DNA of 64,000 nucleotides, from contig NZ_CP011451.1 of assembly GCF_001007935.1 (NCBI RefSeq), positions 62,001-126,000 on the forward strand. The letters are read 5' to 3'. Positions 1-8,928 of the stretch are shown piece after piece. Position numbers and translations under genes: made by a program. Position 1 is the first letter of the stretch. The number at the start of each line of letters is the position of its first letter. The notes under the pieces were generated by a model. It did not search any database, had not been told where the DNA came from, and worked only from the letters and a program-made list of their open reading frames with translations. Source of the stretch: Nitrosomonas communis (GTDB taxonomy: Bacteria > Pseudomonadota > Gammaproteobacteria > Burkholderiales > Nitrosomonadaceae).

Positions 1-1002
1 CAGGCTGTTGCGCTGAATAAAAAATTTCACTTCATCACCCACTTTTAAATCGGCTAAATAGCGCGAACACAGCCCGTAGCCAATCTCGCCGTTTTCGCCC
101 TGATGCCACGCCAGCGCCACCGTCAGATGAATGTTGCCGGCATGCGCTAAAGGTGACGAAGCAATGGAATAGAGGCGTGGCGTGAGGTGGTCCACTCCCT
201 CAGCGAAATGAGGCAGAATAATGCCCGCCACATCGCCGGGCGCGTAAGCCAGCGACTCATCATACTCGATTTCAATATGATAGGTTGCTTTGGCAGAACC
301 GCGGTCGTTGAGGTCGATAATTTCCCTCACAAGCCCCACTACCGGTTCCAGACGGGAATATCCTTTGCCTGAAGGTGCGGCTGTTTCTACGGTAGCTGGC
401 ACGCTGGCGGGTTGCGTAGAAGGTAGCGCCGACAATACCCCTGCTATCCATTGCGGGTAATGGCTGGCGAAATCCACATCCAGTTCACCGCGCTCATAAA
501 TGCGTTCCGCCCCCAGCTTTTCCATATAGGCATCCAGGTCGCGGACGGCTTGGTTGTATTGGGGATAGCTGCTGTCGCCGAGCCCAAGCACGGCGTACTT
601 CACGCCCTTAAGCGACGCCTCTGACTGCTGGAGCATCTCAAAAAAAGCCAGCGCCGTCTCCGGCGGCTCACCTTCGCCATGGGTCGCGGTGACAAAGATA
701 ATTGGCTCATCACCTTGCAATTCTTCGGCTTGCTTAATTTTCTTCACCGACTGGGGCGAGGCGTTCCAACCATGCTCTTTGGCCTGCTTGGCTAGTTGCT
801 GCGCGATCATCTTGGAATTGCCGGTTTCAGTGGCAAAAAACACGCGTAGCTTCTTTTGCGCAGTGACAGTGGCAGTAGCAGTGGCAACCATACCCTCTGG
901 CTGCACTATCCCTTGCACATAGCCTGCAAACCAGATCGCTTGATCCCGGCTTAGCGTATGTCGCAATTGTTCCCATAAAGCTTTTTGCTGTTCGGTTAGC
1001 AT
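1..1002 (-). CDS. CysJ-like diflavin reductase (sulfite reductase flavoprotein alpha subunit type), C-terminus outside window
   Basis: Predicted NADPH-dependent electron-transfer flavoprotein: FMN flavodoxin domain followed by an FAD/NADPH reductase domain. 334 residues are visible and the gene runs off the left edge. The N-terminal 35 residues resemble the CysJ leader. The flavodoxin domain spans about 51-190, with the phosphate loop TETGNS (59-63 region), THGEGEPPE (107-115) and GLGDSSYPQYN (140-150). The FAD-binding motif RLYSIASS lies at 276-283. Odd: only about 15 residues separate PGDVAGI (255-261) from RLYS, where classical CysJ has a connecting domain of about 100 residues, so this is a short form. 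The start ATG at 1002 gives the CysJ-like N-terminus. No cysI is visible, so the electron acceptor is unknown. It may be a stand-alone diflavin reductase instead of a sulfite reductase subunit. Confidence 0.85.
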   Translation of the reverse strand, partial: MLTEQQKALWEQLRHTLSRDQAIWFAGYVQGIVQPEGMVATATATVTAQKKLRVFFATETGNSKMIAQQLAKQAKEHGWNASPQSVKKIKQAEELQGDEPIIFVTATHGEGEPPETALAFFEMLQQSEASLKGVKYAVLGLGDSSYPQYNQAVRDLDAYMEKLGAERIYERGELDVDFASHYPQWIAGVLSALPSTQPASVPATVETAAPSGKGYSRLEPVVGLVREIIDLNDRGSAKATYHIEIEYDESLAYAPGDVAGIILPHFAEGVDHLTPRLYSIASSPLAHAGNIHLTVALAWHQGENGEIGYGLCSRYLADLKVGDEVKFFIQRNSL

Positions 1003-1202
1003 GGGTATATATCATATTTACACATCATTTCCGCTCGCGGAGATGACAAATTACAATAGCCATTGCTCATTCTTTGTTCCAATAATATTTCCTTTTATGA
1101 AATGTTGCCTGCATCTAGTGCCGCCTTAGAAATGCAATAATGGTATGGCACTACTCTCAACAGCATGAAAGTGCTAGAGAAATGATGCAGTGACTCTCCT
1201 CA

Positions 1203-1303
1203 TTGCATTCCCAAATCACGATGACATGAAGGCGGGCCGCAGACAATATCAGTTTTACGGCAAGGTGAAGCCGACCAAGTCAGTTTTGATTGTGAAATGG
1301 AAT
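1203..1303 (-). mobile_element. MITE-1 copy a (degenerate)
   Basis: A roughly 100 bp element with inverted ends related to TTCCATTTCCAAATCAAAA and a core containing CGGCAAGGTGAAGCCGAC. The left end is worn (CATTCCCAAATCACGATGAC); the right end is GTTTTGATTGTGAAATGGAA. Further copies lie near 1407, 8078, 13354, 42901, 50661 and 54133. Strand is given relative to the copy at 8078. Confidence 0.75.
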
Positions 1304-1324
1304 TCTACAATAGGAGCTTTCAAT

Positions 1325-1372
1325 ATTAGGATTATAACGGTAGGCATTGATTTAGCAAAAAAATGTTTTCCT
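1325..1372 (+). pseudogene. IS110-family transposase N-terminal scrap
   Basis: The plus strand encodes ITVGIDLAKKCF, which matches the start of IS110-family transposases: the RuvC-like DEDD domain opens with a GIDLAK motif containing the first catalytic aspartate. Only about 16 codons are recognisable. The scrap sits between two MITE-1 copies, so the interval 1203-1476 looks like the wreck of one IS110-related element. Confidence 0.55.
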
Positions 1373-1406
1373 CAGAAGCCGCGATTCGGTTTTTTCTCTT
1401 TTCCTG

Positions 1407-1476
1407 ATTCCATTTCTCAATCAAAAATAACGGCAAGGTGAAGCCGATAATGTCAGTTTTGATTGAGAAATGGAAT
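1407..1476 (-). mobile_element. MITE-1 copy b (short form, 70 bp)
   Basis: Near-perfect inverted ends (ATTCCATTTCTCAATCAAAA and its complement) enclose only about 30 bp of core with CGGCAAGGTGAAGCCGA. Compared with full copies, the segment between the outer repeat and that core is missing. The stretch 1477-1715 contains nothing recognisable. Confidence 0.75.
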
Positions 1477-1715
1477 AAGCTAGAGTCATCCTACCTATTG
1501 ACTATATTCGAGGCCAGCACATGCTATAAGGCCAAAGAATTTCATACTCGAACGCACTGATATAACGCGCTAAACTTTGCAACGCTTTGCCAAGTCGAAA
1601 GAGATAGTAGAACGCAGAACAACTATCAATTTAATTGATGAACCAGCAAAGGTTTTTTCCGGACTTAGTTCGGGAAAATTGAGGCATATTCATTCAACCT
1701 TTTATCCAGAACCTT

Positions 1716-2225
1716 ATGCTACTAATTACCGGTATGCCGGGCGTGGGCAAGACCACACTCATCGGCAAAGTCGCCGAGCAGTTGCGCAACAAACGCATTG
1801 GCGGCTTTTATACCCGTGAGATACGCAAGGGCAGAGAGCGTTGCGGATTTCTGCTGGAAACCTTTGACGGACTGCAAAAAACTATTGCCCATATCGACTT
1901 TCCTCATGTGCATCGGGTAGGCAAGTATGGTGTGGATATTGCCGGGATCGATGCAGCAGTCGCCTCCGCACTGGCGCCGGATGCGAATGTCGATCTGTAT
2001 CTGATTGACGAAATCGGCAAGATGGAGTGTCTGTCTGCAAGTTTTATCGCGGCCATGGAAAAACTGTTTGACTGCGGTAAGCCGCTGGTGGCAACCATCA
2101 GCAAAGAGGGTAGCAGCTTCATCGAACAGGTGAAACGTCGTCCCGATGCCTTGCTGTGGGAAGTCACCCACGCCAATCGGGACAAACTGCCGCAACAAGT
2201 ACTCCATTGGCTTTCGACGCAATGA
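1716..2225 (+). CDS. THEP1-type nucleoside-triphosphatase (NTPase_1 family)
   Basis: A 169-residue P-loop protein of the THEP1/human NTPCR family, which hydrolyses nucleoside triphosphates in vitro; its cellular role is unsettled. The Walker A motif GMPGVGKTT is at residues 6-14. The Walker B-like LIDEIGKMEC (about 98-107) has the DEIGKME signature typical of the family. Length matches the usual 170-190 residues. The ATG at 1716 places the P-loop directly at the N-terminus as expected; no clear Shine-Dalgarno sequence is seen. It stands alone, divergent from the flavoprotein gene, followed by an IS982 remnant. Confidence 0.85.
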   Translation: MLLITGMPGVGKTTLIGKVAEQLRNKRIGGFYTREIRKGRERCGFLLETFDGLQKTIAHIDFPHVHRVGKYGVDIAGIDAAVASALAPDANVDLYLIDEIGKMECLSASFIAAMEKLFDCGKPLVATISKEGSSFIEQVKRRPDALLWEVTHANRDKLPQQVLHWLSTQ

Positions 2226-2236
2226 CTGATTAAATT

Positions 2237-2605
2237 GGAGCATACCTTGGGATTGAGGCATTGTGCCGATTCTGAATGTATGAGGCAGAGGCACTTCAGC
2301 AACTCCCTGAAGGACACGGATAGCGAAAGCATGAACTCCACAAAGCGGTAGTAGCTCACCCACCCTGGAAAATAACCCCGCTGATAACTCAACACGTAAT
2401 TCAGGTAATAGTGCTTAAACGTCCGACAACCGGATAGATGAACGCCCACCATGATGGTCATGACTCCACTTAAACACAGCGCTCCTTGCTGGCGACACCG
2501 TTTCAGCGACGGCTCTAATAAGTGCTGCTCCCATCGCGGCTCAAACTCTCTACAAAATTCGTAACTTGCATAAAAAAAATTGTTATAGTATTTATTAGAC
2601 TCCTG
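2237..2605 (-). pseudogene. IS982-family transposase remnant (N-terminal part, frameshifted)
   Basis: The minus-strand translation from about 2580 down (FCREFEPRW, LSGVMTIMVGVHLSGCRTFKHYY, PGWVSYYRFVEF) has the layout of the N-terminal region of IS982-family transposases, with a DFCKEFEP-like opening, an LSLSEVMTI-like segment and an LVSYNRFVE-like segment. The start is out of frame: a run of eight T near 2575 separates INTITIFF from the rest. The catalytic C-terminal part is missing. Family assignment is from memory of the motifs. Confidence 0.55.
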
Positions 2606-3216
2606 CATAACTGGTTTTTTGAATAAATTGGTATTTCTAAATGATTGGTTTTATGAGTGACACATACAGAGAAAAACTCTAAAAACCCAGTTATCAGAAA
2701 CCTCTGTAATCTGTTCCTGCCCTGCTCTGATAAATGCATTCCGTGCACCATGTAATGATTGACACGTTTATAACCAATAACCGTTCGAAGGATTTTTAGA
2801 TACCTTACGATCATCATTGTCTTCATAAATATTTTGCCGACGATCTTCACACGATGTTCCATGATCAAGCACATTTGGAAATTCTAAACGAAGAGTCCTG
2901 ACATATTTTCTTGTTACGCGACATGACCTCTTCTATGTTCATTCTTTAGCAACAAATTAAATAGTTTAAAAAGATAAAGTTACCTGTCAAATACAAAAAA
3001 CATGTCTTTATTTATCGACATGCATAACTCTTTTTTAAACAGATTGTTATTCATTTTTCGAATATTGAGTACAAAATTTGCTTAATAAATGACGACAAAT
3101 TCCTCATTTTTTTTCAAGGCATCAATATAATAAATTGATTAATAAAGGTTATATTTCTTGGCATAAATATTGCTATCTTTTTTACTTGAAAATTAAAATG
3201 ACAAGAAAAAACTACT
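2606..3216. other. A+T-rich gap, no supported gene
   Basis: Contains one minus-strand open frame (2515-2874) with no recognisable domain; part of it is the out-of-frame start of the IS982 remnant. From 2930 on the sequence is very A+T-rich and probably holds the promoter region of the cytochrome peroxidase gene. Nothing else is visible. Confidence 0.4.
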
Positions 3217-4638
3217 ATGATTATTAAAAAAAAACAAAACTCTTTAATCGTCGCATCAGCCGTGGCGTTTCCGTTATTCTTTTCCTCTCTCAGCGCGAAT
3301 GCTGTTAATCTTGACGCATTAAGGCAGTTGGGTGAGCAAGTGTTCTGGGACAAAATCTCCAATCCACCGCGCATGGCATGCGTTACCTGCCATGACCCAA
3401 GGGCTGGTTGGACGGGACCGCATTCCCAAACCAACCTTACTCAAGTGGCGATAACCGGTGCCAATCCGCACACGATCGGAAACCGTAAGCCACCCGCCAG
3501 TGCTTACGCAAGTTTCATCCCACCATTTCAGGAAGGTGTGGTTGGTCCACCGTCCGGAGTACTCGGGGGTGCTTTCTGGGACGGCCGTGCTAAAGGTAAT
3601 ATTCCTACCGGAAACACTACTGACCCGAACAAAATTGGCGATGAGGTTTTTGCAGGAACGGCCGATCCTGCTGGACTAAAAACTGCTTACGGCCAATATC
3701 GGGGACCGACCGCCGTCCAGGCGCTAGGCCCTTTCGTCAATCCTGTCGAGCAGAACAAAGCGGATAGAGCCGGTGTTTGCCGACATGTTCAAAAGGCTCA
3801 GTATGCTCCCCTTTTCGAGCAGGCCTGGACTATTCCGATCACTTGCGACGATACTCACGTCGATGTGAATTACAAGCGTATTGCAGTAGCAATTGCCGCC
3901 TTCCAAGACTCCGGCAAAGTCGTTTCGTTTAGCTCCAGGCGTGACCAGGCGCTCGCAAACGATGCTGACAAAAAGTTTCCGTTAGACGGTTTAACTGAGC
4001 AGGAAAATCTGGGTCATGACCTGTTTTATACGGTGAAGATTGGCGGCAACATAATTAGCGGGCCCGCCCCTAACGGTAAAGGAGCCAATTGCGTGGTATG
4101 TCATAATAGTGGCAATTCTCCTTTTGGTCCGAATCCGTCAGATGGGGCGGAGCCTACTCAGCTGTACACCGACTTTAGCTACCATAATATAGGCACACCG
4201 CCCAATCCCGCGATCGGACAGTTCAACCCCACGAACCCAGACGATGGCCTCAGTGATACCACCAACGACCCGGCTCACCGTGGCTTTTGGAAGACTCCAA
4301 CCCTGCGCGGTGTGGATACTCGTCCCAATCCCTCTTTCGTGAAGGCCTATGCTCATAATGGTTTCTTCAAGAGTCTCAAGGGCATCGTAAATTTCTATAA
4401 TACGAGCGCCACCGTATGTCCTCCCGAATTAGGGGTAGACACGGAAGAGAAGGCACTGGCGAATAAATGCTGGCCCGCAGCAGAACATCCGGAAAATACC
4501 GCTCGCGGGGGACCGATTCTTGGTAATCTTGGGTTAACCTCAGAGGAAGAGGATGCCATCGTGGCGTATATGAAAACGTTTAGCGATACCGAGATCCCTA
4601 CGAAGCCGAAACCTTTTACGCCAGCTCGTAACAGATAA
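3217..4638 (+). CDS. Periplasmic di-heme cytochrome c peroxidase (CcpA/MauG superfamily)
   Basis: A 473-residue exported protein with a Sec signal peptide (charged MIIKKK, hydrophobic 10-24, cleavage near ANA-V at residue 30). It has two c-type haem sites, CVTCH at 55-59 and CVVCH at 292-296, the spacing expected for two cytochrome c-like domains of the bacterial di-heme peroxidase family. Members reduce hydrogen peroxide in the periplasm using cytochrome c or other donors; some are MauG-like oxidases instead. Several insertions make it longer than typical CcpA (about 340 residues). No partner gene is adjacent. Which substrate it uses cannot be decided from sequence. Confidence 0.85.
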   Translation: MIIKKKQNSLIVASAVAFPLFFSSLSANAVNLDALRQLGEQVFWDKISNPPRMACVTCHDPRAGWTGPHSQTNLTQVAITGANPHTIGNRKPPASAYASFIPPFQEGVVGPPSGVLGGAFWDGRAKGNIPTGNTTDPNKIGDEVFAGTADPAGLKTAYGQYRGPTAVQALGPFVNPVEQNKADRAGVCRHVQKAQYAPLFEQAWTIPITCDDTHVDVNYKRIAVAIAAFQDSGKVVSFSSRRDQALANDADKKFPLDGLTEQENLGHDLFYTVKIGGNIISGPAPNGKGANCVVCHNSGNSPFGPNPSDGAEPTQLYTDFSYHNIGTPPNPAIGQFNPTNPDDGLSDTTNDPAHRGFWKTPTLRGVDTRPNPSFVKAYAHNGFFKSLKGIVNFYNTSATVCPPELGVDTEEKALANKCWPAAEHPENTARGGPILGNLGLTSEEEDAIVAYMKTFSDTEIPTKPKPFTPARNR

Positions 4639-4649
4639 AACAGTCGAAT

Positions 4650-4682
4650 GTTCACGGCACGGACCAGTAGCGTGCCGTGAAC
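4650..4682 (+). terminator. Stem-loop 3' of the cytochrome peroxidase gene
   Basis: A 12-bp perfect inverted repeat (GTTCACGGCACG / CGTGCCGTGAAC) with a 9-nt loop starts 11 nt after the stop codon. No long T run follows, so it may be a weak or Rho-assisted terminator or an mRNA-stabilising hairpin. Confidence 0.6.
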
Positions 4683-6060
4683 TGTAGTCTTGCTAAATTA
4701 GGCTGCATTGATGAGGTTGCCTATCATGGCTACGACCTCACTTATTTGACAAATACCCGCCTATTTTCCACACAGGATCAGGTTTTACCTTTGGTATTTT
4801 AGCTTATGCTTTCTATTCCTTTTGCTGGTTGGCTTACGTTCAAGCATACCTCACAACAACATGCTGATCCATTTGAGCTAATTCCGTCTCCCGATCAAAC
4901 CTAACGAGAAGCCGAGCTGCAGACACGATAAAGACTAACAGCACAGTAGGGTTCTACCTTTTATTGCTCTTCTTCCTCACCCTTTGGACACCGGAAAGAA
5001 CTGTAACGCAACAATGCACCTATTTTCTTTTCCCATCCTCGAATAAAATGCCCAGCAAGGTAAACCTAATATTTCGCTACAATAATGCCAGTTTCTCAGA
5101 ATCATCCTCTCCCGCCAGCTATGTTAACCAAAACGAAATTTGATCCCATTGTTTTCCCAGGCAGGCTTTTGACTCCATTTTGCACCTTCCTTTAATTCCA
5201 AATGCGCTAGCATACTCGACTAGAAATCATCTCGCTTTGGAGATCATTTTACCGCTTTGCATCTTGCTCGACATAGCCGCTGGCAGCGCGTAAATAGACA
5301 ACTCCCAAGGGCAATGAAAAATCGCCCTTCCCACTATGAGCCTTTCCATCTTGGTACCCAGTTAATTCTTAAGGCATAATGCATGTGCAACGGTTTAAAA
5401 TCTCTACTACTCTTTTCGTCCGTTTCCAGAACAGCAATAAAACGGCGATGATGTGTCATCAGGCAATACGCCAAAATATCGTACCGCCTGTATTGCAGCA
5501 CTCCCTTTGGATAAACGCTTCGACCGTTATCGAAGAAAAAATATTTCTCGCTGCGTGATGTAGCGCGGTATGCCCATATATACGGTTCTACATAATCTTG
5601 CCATGTAGTAGTGATAGTCAAACTCTATAAAAAGATAGCATTTATTCAAATACAAGCATTTCTGTCTGATACTTCCTTAATTCAGAAATCCTTATATCAA
5701 AGCTTATCACATCAACATAGCTATTTTTACTGTAGCTATAAAAGAGACAATCAATTTCTTCTTTTAGCACTTATTTTTTATTTTTATGTCGGTATTATAT
5801 ACCTTAAAAATAGATATAAATGTGATAGATAGGGTTAATGTATTAAAAACCATAATCTTATTATGCCTAATAGAAGAGAAAATCTCTTTGCTATTAAATA
5901 GAATGCCATGTTAGCCAAGCAAGTTGAGTATAGTTTTGTATCCCCAAAAGAACGTATTCTTGATATGGTTATTCTTAATGAAATACTGACACAATATTTT
6001 TGATAAAAGCTTTTAAATAAGGAAATGGGGGTGAAATTAAAGTAAGTTGATGGAGGTATT
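4683..6060. other. 1.4 kb gene-free region
   Basis: No open frame here has a recognisable motif. A minus-strand frame at 5334-5621 (95 codons) and a plus-strand frame at 5611-5832 have unconvincing composition. A small inverted repeat (AAGGGC...GCCCTT) lies near 5307-5330. The last 400 bases are strongly A+T-rich. The region may hold the remains of genes too decayed to name. Confidence 0.4.
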
Positions 6061-6063
6061 ATG

Positions 6064-6480
6064 ATGAAAAAATTAACTTTTTTGATGATTATTCTAATGC
6101 TTGGCTTCTTAGTTGGCTGTGCGCAAATGAGCCCGATAGGAAGTGTTCGAAGCAATGAACTTTATAGTGATAAATTGCATACCATAGACCCCAGTAATCA
6201 TGAGGCCATGGCTACCTACTACGAAGAAGCGGCCAATGAGATGAAAGCAAAGCTACAAGCTCAGAAGAAGCGGCTTGAAGATTATGATAGTCATTCCTAC
6301 TATTATGGGCGACGGGGACAAGATGTTCGGTCGCATACCACAGCGAATATTCGTATGTATGTGAATTCTATCAAAGAGAATATGAAGGAAGCCGCTCTTC
6401 ACCGGAGAATGGCACAAGAACAGAAAAAACAAGAGTTCGGTTTAAGAAGGGAAGAGGCTACAGACTCTCCGTTAAATTAG
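6064..6480 (+). CDS. Small lipoprotein, function unknown
   Basis: A 138-residue predicted lipoprotein. The signal sequence ends with the lipobox LVGC (lipidated Cys near residue 19), so it should be anchored in the outer membrane or periplasmic face. The mature part is polar and rich in Glu, Lys and Gln, predicted mostly helical (AMATYYEEAANEMKAKL region). GGAGG at 6052-6056 favours the second of two consecutive ATGs (6064, 7-nt spacing) over 6061. It lies upstream of a porin gene on the same strand, but with a gap of about 190 nt. No family is recognised. Confidence 0.75.
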   Translation: MKKLTFLMIILMLGFLVGCAQMSPIGSVRSNELYSDKLHTIDPSNHEAMATYYEEAANEMKAKLQAQKKRLEDYDSHSYYYGRRGQDVRSHTTANIRMYVNSIKENMKEAALHRRMAQEQKKQEFGLRREEATDSPLN

Positions 6481-6672
6481 TAATCATTTAGAAAAGCCAT
6501 CTAAATTTTAGAGGATAATCAAATTAAAAAAAGCTGAGCCGCCCAGCGTCATTTTTGCTTTTGATTCACTGGAATATTGTGTATGCCGTTTATTTCATGA
6601 TCATTGCTCTCTTTTTTATATTATCAGAGACACAATCGATCTAATTTCCATGAAAGGCACAAACAAGGAAAA

Positions 6673-7998
6673 ATGAATTATGTATCCAGCCACATCAATC
6701 AAGTCATATTTGCGGCAATAGGCATTTTCCTATTGTTTTTTTTGATCCTAAATTCTACCCATGCTAATAGCCTATCTAATCTGTTCAATCAAAGTGGACT
6801 AGAATTTGGTGGTTGGATCAATGGCGGCGCAACTTACAACGCAAACCACCCTTCCGATGGTTTTAATGGCACAGTGACTTTTGCTGACCGTGCTAATCGA
6901 TTTCAGTTAAACCAACTCTATTTATATTTGCAACGCAATGTCGAATCAGAAGGTACAAAATGGGATATTGGCGGCCGTTTCGACTTTTTGTTTGGAACAG
7001 ATGCTATCTTTACTCAGGCTTTTGGTATATCCGCCTTTGATGAGAATACTGGCGAACCGACGGATAATAGAGGTAACTGGGATCTCAATTTGTGCTGTAA
7101 ATCAACCCGCACTTACGGCATTGCTCTTCCACAAGCCTATCTAGAAGCTTATATACCGGTTGGTAACGGTCTCAATATTAAGGCCGGGCATTTTTACACC
7201 CCGCTGGGCTACGAAACCGTTCCCGCCCCGGATAACTTTTTTTACACTCGAGCCTATATCCTTAACAGTGGCGAGCCCTTCACCCATGTAGGATTTCTAG
7301 GTACTTATACCGTCAATCAAAATTGGATTATCCAAGGCGGTACAACGACAGGTAGTGCAACTGGCGGTTGGGATGGCGTTTTTGATAAGCAACTGGACAA
7401 CTGGGGGGGACTGGCAAATATTATATGGGACAGCGATGACAAAAGAACTTCAGCGCAACTTGGCGGCACTTATGGGCAAACTGCTGTCGATGAGCCCTGG
7501 ATGATGTACAGCCTCGTGCTGCAACATTGGCTCACCCCCAAGACGCACATGGTGCTGCAGCATACTAACGGCTGGGCCAGCAACATCAGTTTGCCTGATG
7601 GCATTCAGAATGCAGCATGGTATAGCATCAACACCCACCTGACTTATGATCTTTTTCGCGACCTTTCTATCGGCATTCGTGCTGAGCGTTTCCATGACCG
7701 CAATGGCTGGCGTGTTTTCTCACCTTATCGCATACTATCAGCGTTGAACAATAAAGGCGTTAGCTACGCGGGCAATGTTCCTTTCATCAGTGCTCCCGCA
7801 AATTATTATGCAGTTACGGTGGGTATGAACTGGAAACCGGGGCAACGCTGGAAAAGAGGTTGGGAGCCGATCCGCAACATCATGCTCCGAACAAATATCC
7901 GCTATGACAGAGCTGATGGTATTGATATGGCATTTCGGCCATTTGATGGCAAAAAGGATCAATTTCTGTTTTCTCTGGATGTAACGATGCCCTTCTGA
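6673..7998 (+). CDS. Outer-membrane beta-barrel porin (BBP2-like)
   Basis: A 441-residue protein with a long hydrophobic signal segment ending near THA-N, then repeated amphipathic strands rich in Gly, Trp and Tyr and a C-terminal strand ending in Phe (FLFSLDVTMPF), as in outer-membrane barrels. The mature N-terminus GGWINGGATYNANHPSDGFNG matches the opening of the putative beta-barrel porin-2 family. An upstream in-frame ATG at 6604 would add 23 polar residues. The ATG at 6673, preceded by AAGGAA at 6665-6670, starts just before the signal peptide and is preferred. Substrate unknown. Confidence 0.8.
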   Translation: MNYVSSHINQVIFAAIGIFLLFFLILNSTHANSLSNLFNQSGLEFGGWINGGATYNANHPSDGFNGTVTFADRANRFQLNQLYLYLQRNVESEGTKWDIGGRFDFLFGTDAIFTQAFGISAFDENTGEPTDNRGNWDLNLCCKSTRTYGIALPQAYLEAYIPVGNGLNIKAGHFYTPLGYETVPAPDNFFYTRAYILNSGEPFTHVGFLGTYTVNQNWIIQGGTTTGSATGGWDGVFDKQLDNWGGLANIIWDSDDKRTSAQLGGTYGQTAVDEPWMMYSLVLQHWLTPKTHMVLQHTNGWASNISLPDGIQNAAWYSINTHLTYDLFRDLSIGIRAERFHDRNGWRVFSPYRILSALNNKGVSYAGNVPFISAPANYYAVTVGMNWKPGQRWKRGWEPIRNIMLRTNIRYDRADGIDMAFRPFDGKKDQFLFSLDVTMPF

Positions 7999-8077
7999 TT
8001 CAACTTAATTGAAAAAAATAGCGGCATAAGTGTATATGTCGTCACAACTAATTTTGGCTTATGGCTGCCTGAATTAA

Positions 8078-8178
8078 TTCCATTTCCAAATCAAAATTGA
8101 CTTTGTCGGCTTCACCTTGCCGTATGATTGATACTGTCTGCGGCTCGCCTTCGTGTCATTTTTGATTTGGAAATGGAA
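8078..8178 (+). mobile_element. MITE-1 copy c (full-length, reference copy)
   Basis: A 101-bp element with perfect 19-bp terminal inverted repeats (TTCCATTTCCAAATCAAAA). The core includes TTGTCGGCTTCACCTTGCCG and CTGCGGCTCGCCTTCGTGTC. No coding capacity. Confidence 0.85.
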
Positions 8179-8230
8179 AATGGAGTAAGGGAGCAAAAAA
8201 ATTTATGGGGAACTCCTCAGGATCTGCCTC

Positions 8231-8926
8231 CTATTCTGCATAAATTTCTGACAGATCAAGTTCAGCACGTAGTGGTAGATGATCGGACGCCACCTGCGCC
8301 ATAGGTGAGCGATAACATTGCAGTTGACGCAGTACTGAGCCAGGTCGGACCCAGAGCCGATCAAGTGCCAGCAGCGGGAAGCGGGCAGGGAAAGTGGCCG
8401 GCGAAGGTGTCTCGACGAATGCCCGGTGGAACCAGCGAAGCAGCTGTCTCCTGAGAAACCACTCGTTGAGATCACCAAGCAGGATCTCTACTGGCTCAAT
8501 TTGTGGTTCTATCAACTCCAGCACTCGCTGTGCTTGAATGCGACGTTCTCTAACTGACAAACCGAAATGAGCTGTCACCAAACGTGCAGTTGTATTTTTT
8601 GCCCGGATGCGTACATCGATGGCCCCACGTGGCTCCCGGCCTGGAACAGACAGGTCATGCTTAAAAATTTGCTCCACTGGTAATCGGCTGAGGAGCGCAT
8701 TACCGTAATGAGCATTCTGTTTCAGCATGGTAGGTCCAGCGATCGGCTGATACACATCTTCGGCTAAGAATTCAAGCAGGTCAAGGCCACCATCTTGGCG
8801 TGTCTCCACTTCCTGAAGTGCAATAATATCTGCATCTAGTTCTCTTAATACCCTACGAATGCGCTCGGGTGAGAAGCAGCCATCATTCCCGTAGCAGCGG
8901 TGGATGTTGTAGGTAGCGATGATCAC
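8231..8926 (-). CDS. Endonuclease/exonuclease/phosphatase (EEP) family protein
   Basis: A 231-residue protein with the complete EEP metal-dependent phosphoesterase signature: YNIH near the N-terminus, LQEVETR (metal-binding Glu, about residue 39), GDLNEW (about 149-154) and SDHLPLR (about 216-222). The family cleaves phosphodiesters in nucleic acids or phospholipid head groups. It starts with GTG at 8926, only 2 nt after the stop of the phospholipase D-VTT gene, so the two are almost certainly cotranscribed. This pairing suggests membrane phospholipid processing, although a nuclease role is not excluded. Confidence 0.85.
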   Translation of the reverse strand: MIIATYNIHRCYGNDGCFSPERIRRVLRELDADIIALQEVETRQDGGLDLLEFLAEDVYQPIAGPTMLKQNAHYGNALLSRLPVEQIFKHDLSVPGREPRGAIDVRIRAKNTTARLVTAHFGLSVRERRIQAQRVLELIEPQIEPVEILLGDLNEWFLRRQLLRWFHRAFVETPSPATFPARFPLLALDRLWVRPGSVLRQLQCYRSPMAQVASDHLPLRAELDLSEIYAE

Positions 8927-8928
8927 GG

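Noticed and set aside
1722..2363. A 213-codon minus-strand frame opposite the THEP1 gene
   Set aside because: The plus strand has a P-loop and DEIGKME motif; the reverse frame shows no family features.
2515..2874. A 119-codon minus-strand frame
   Set aside because: Composition is unconvincing and its end is the out-of-frame start of the IS982 remnant.
5334..5832. Two open frames in the 4.7-6.0 kb gap
   Set aside because: No motifs, no ribosome sites and A+T-rich sequence; probably chance.
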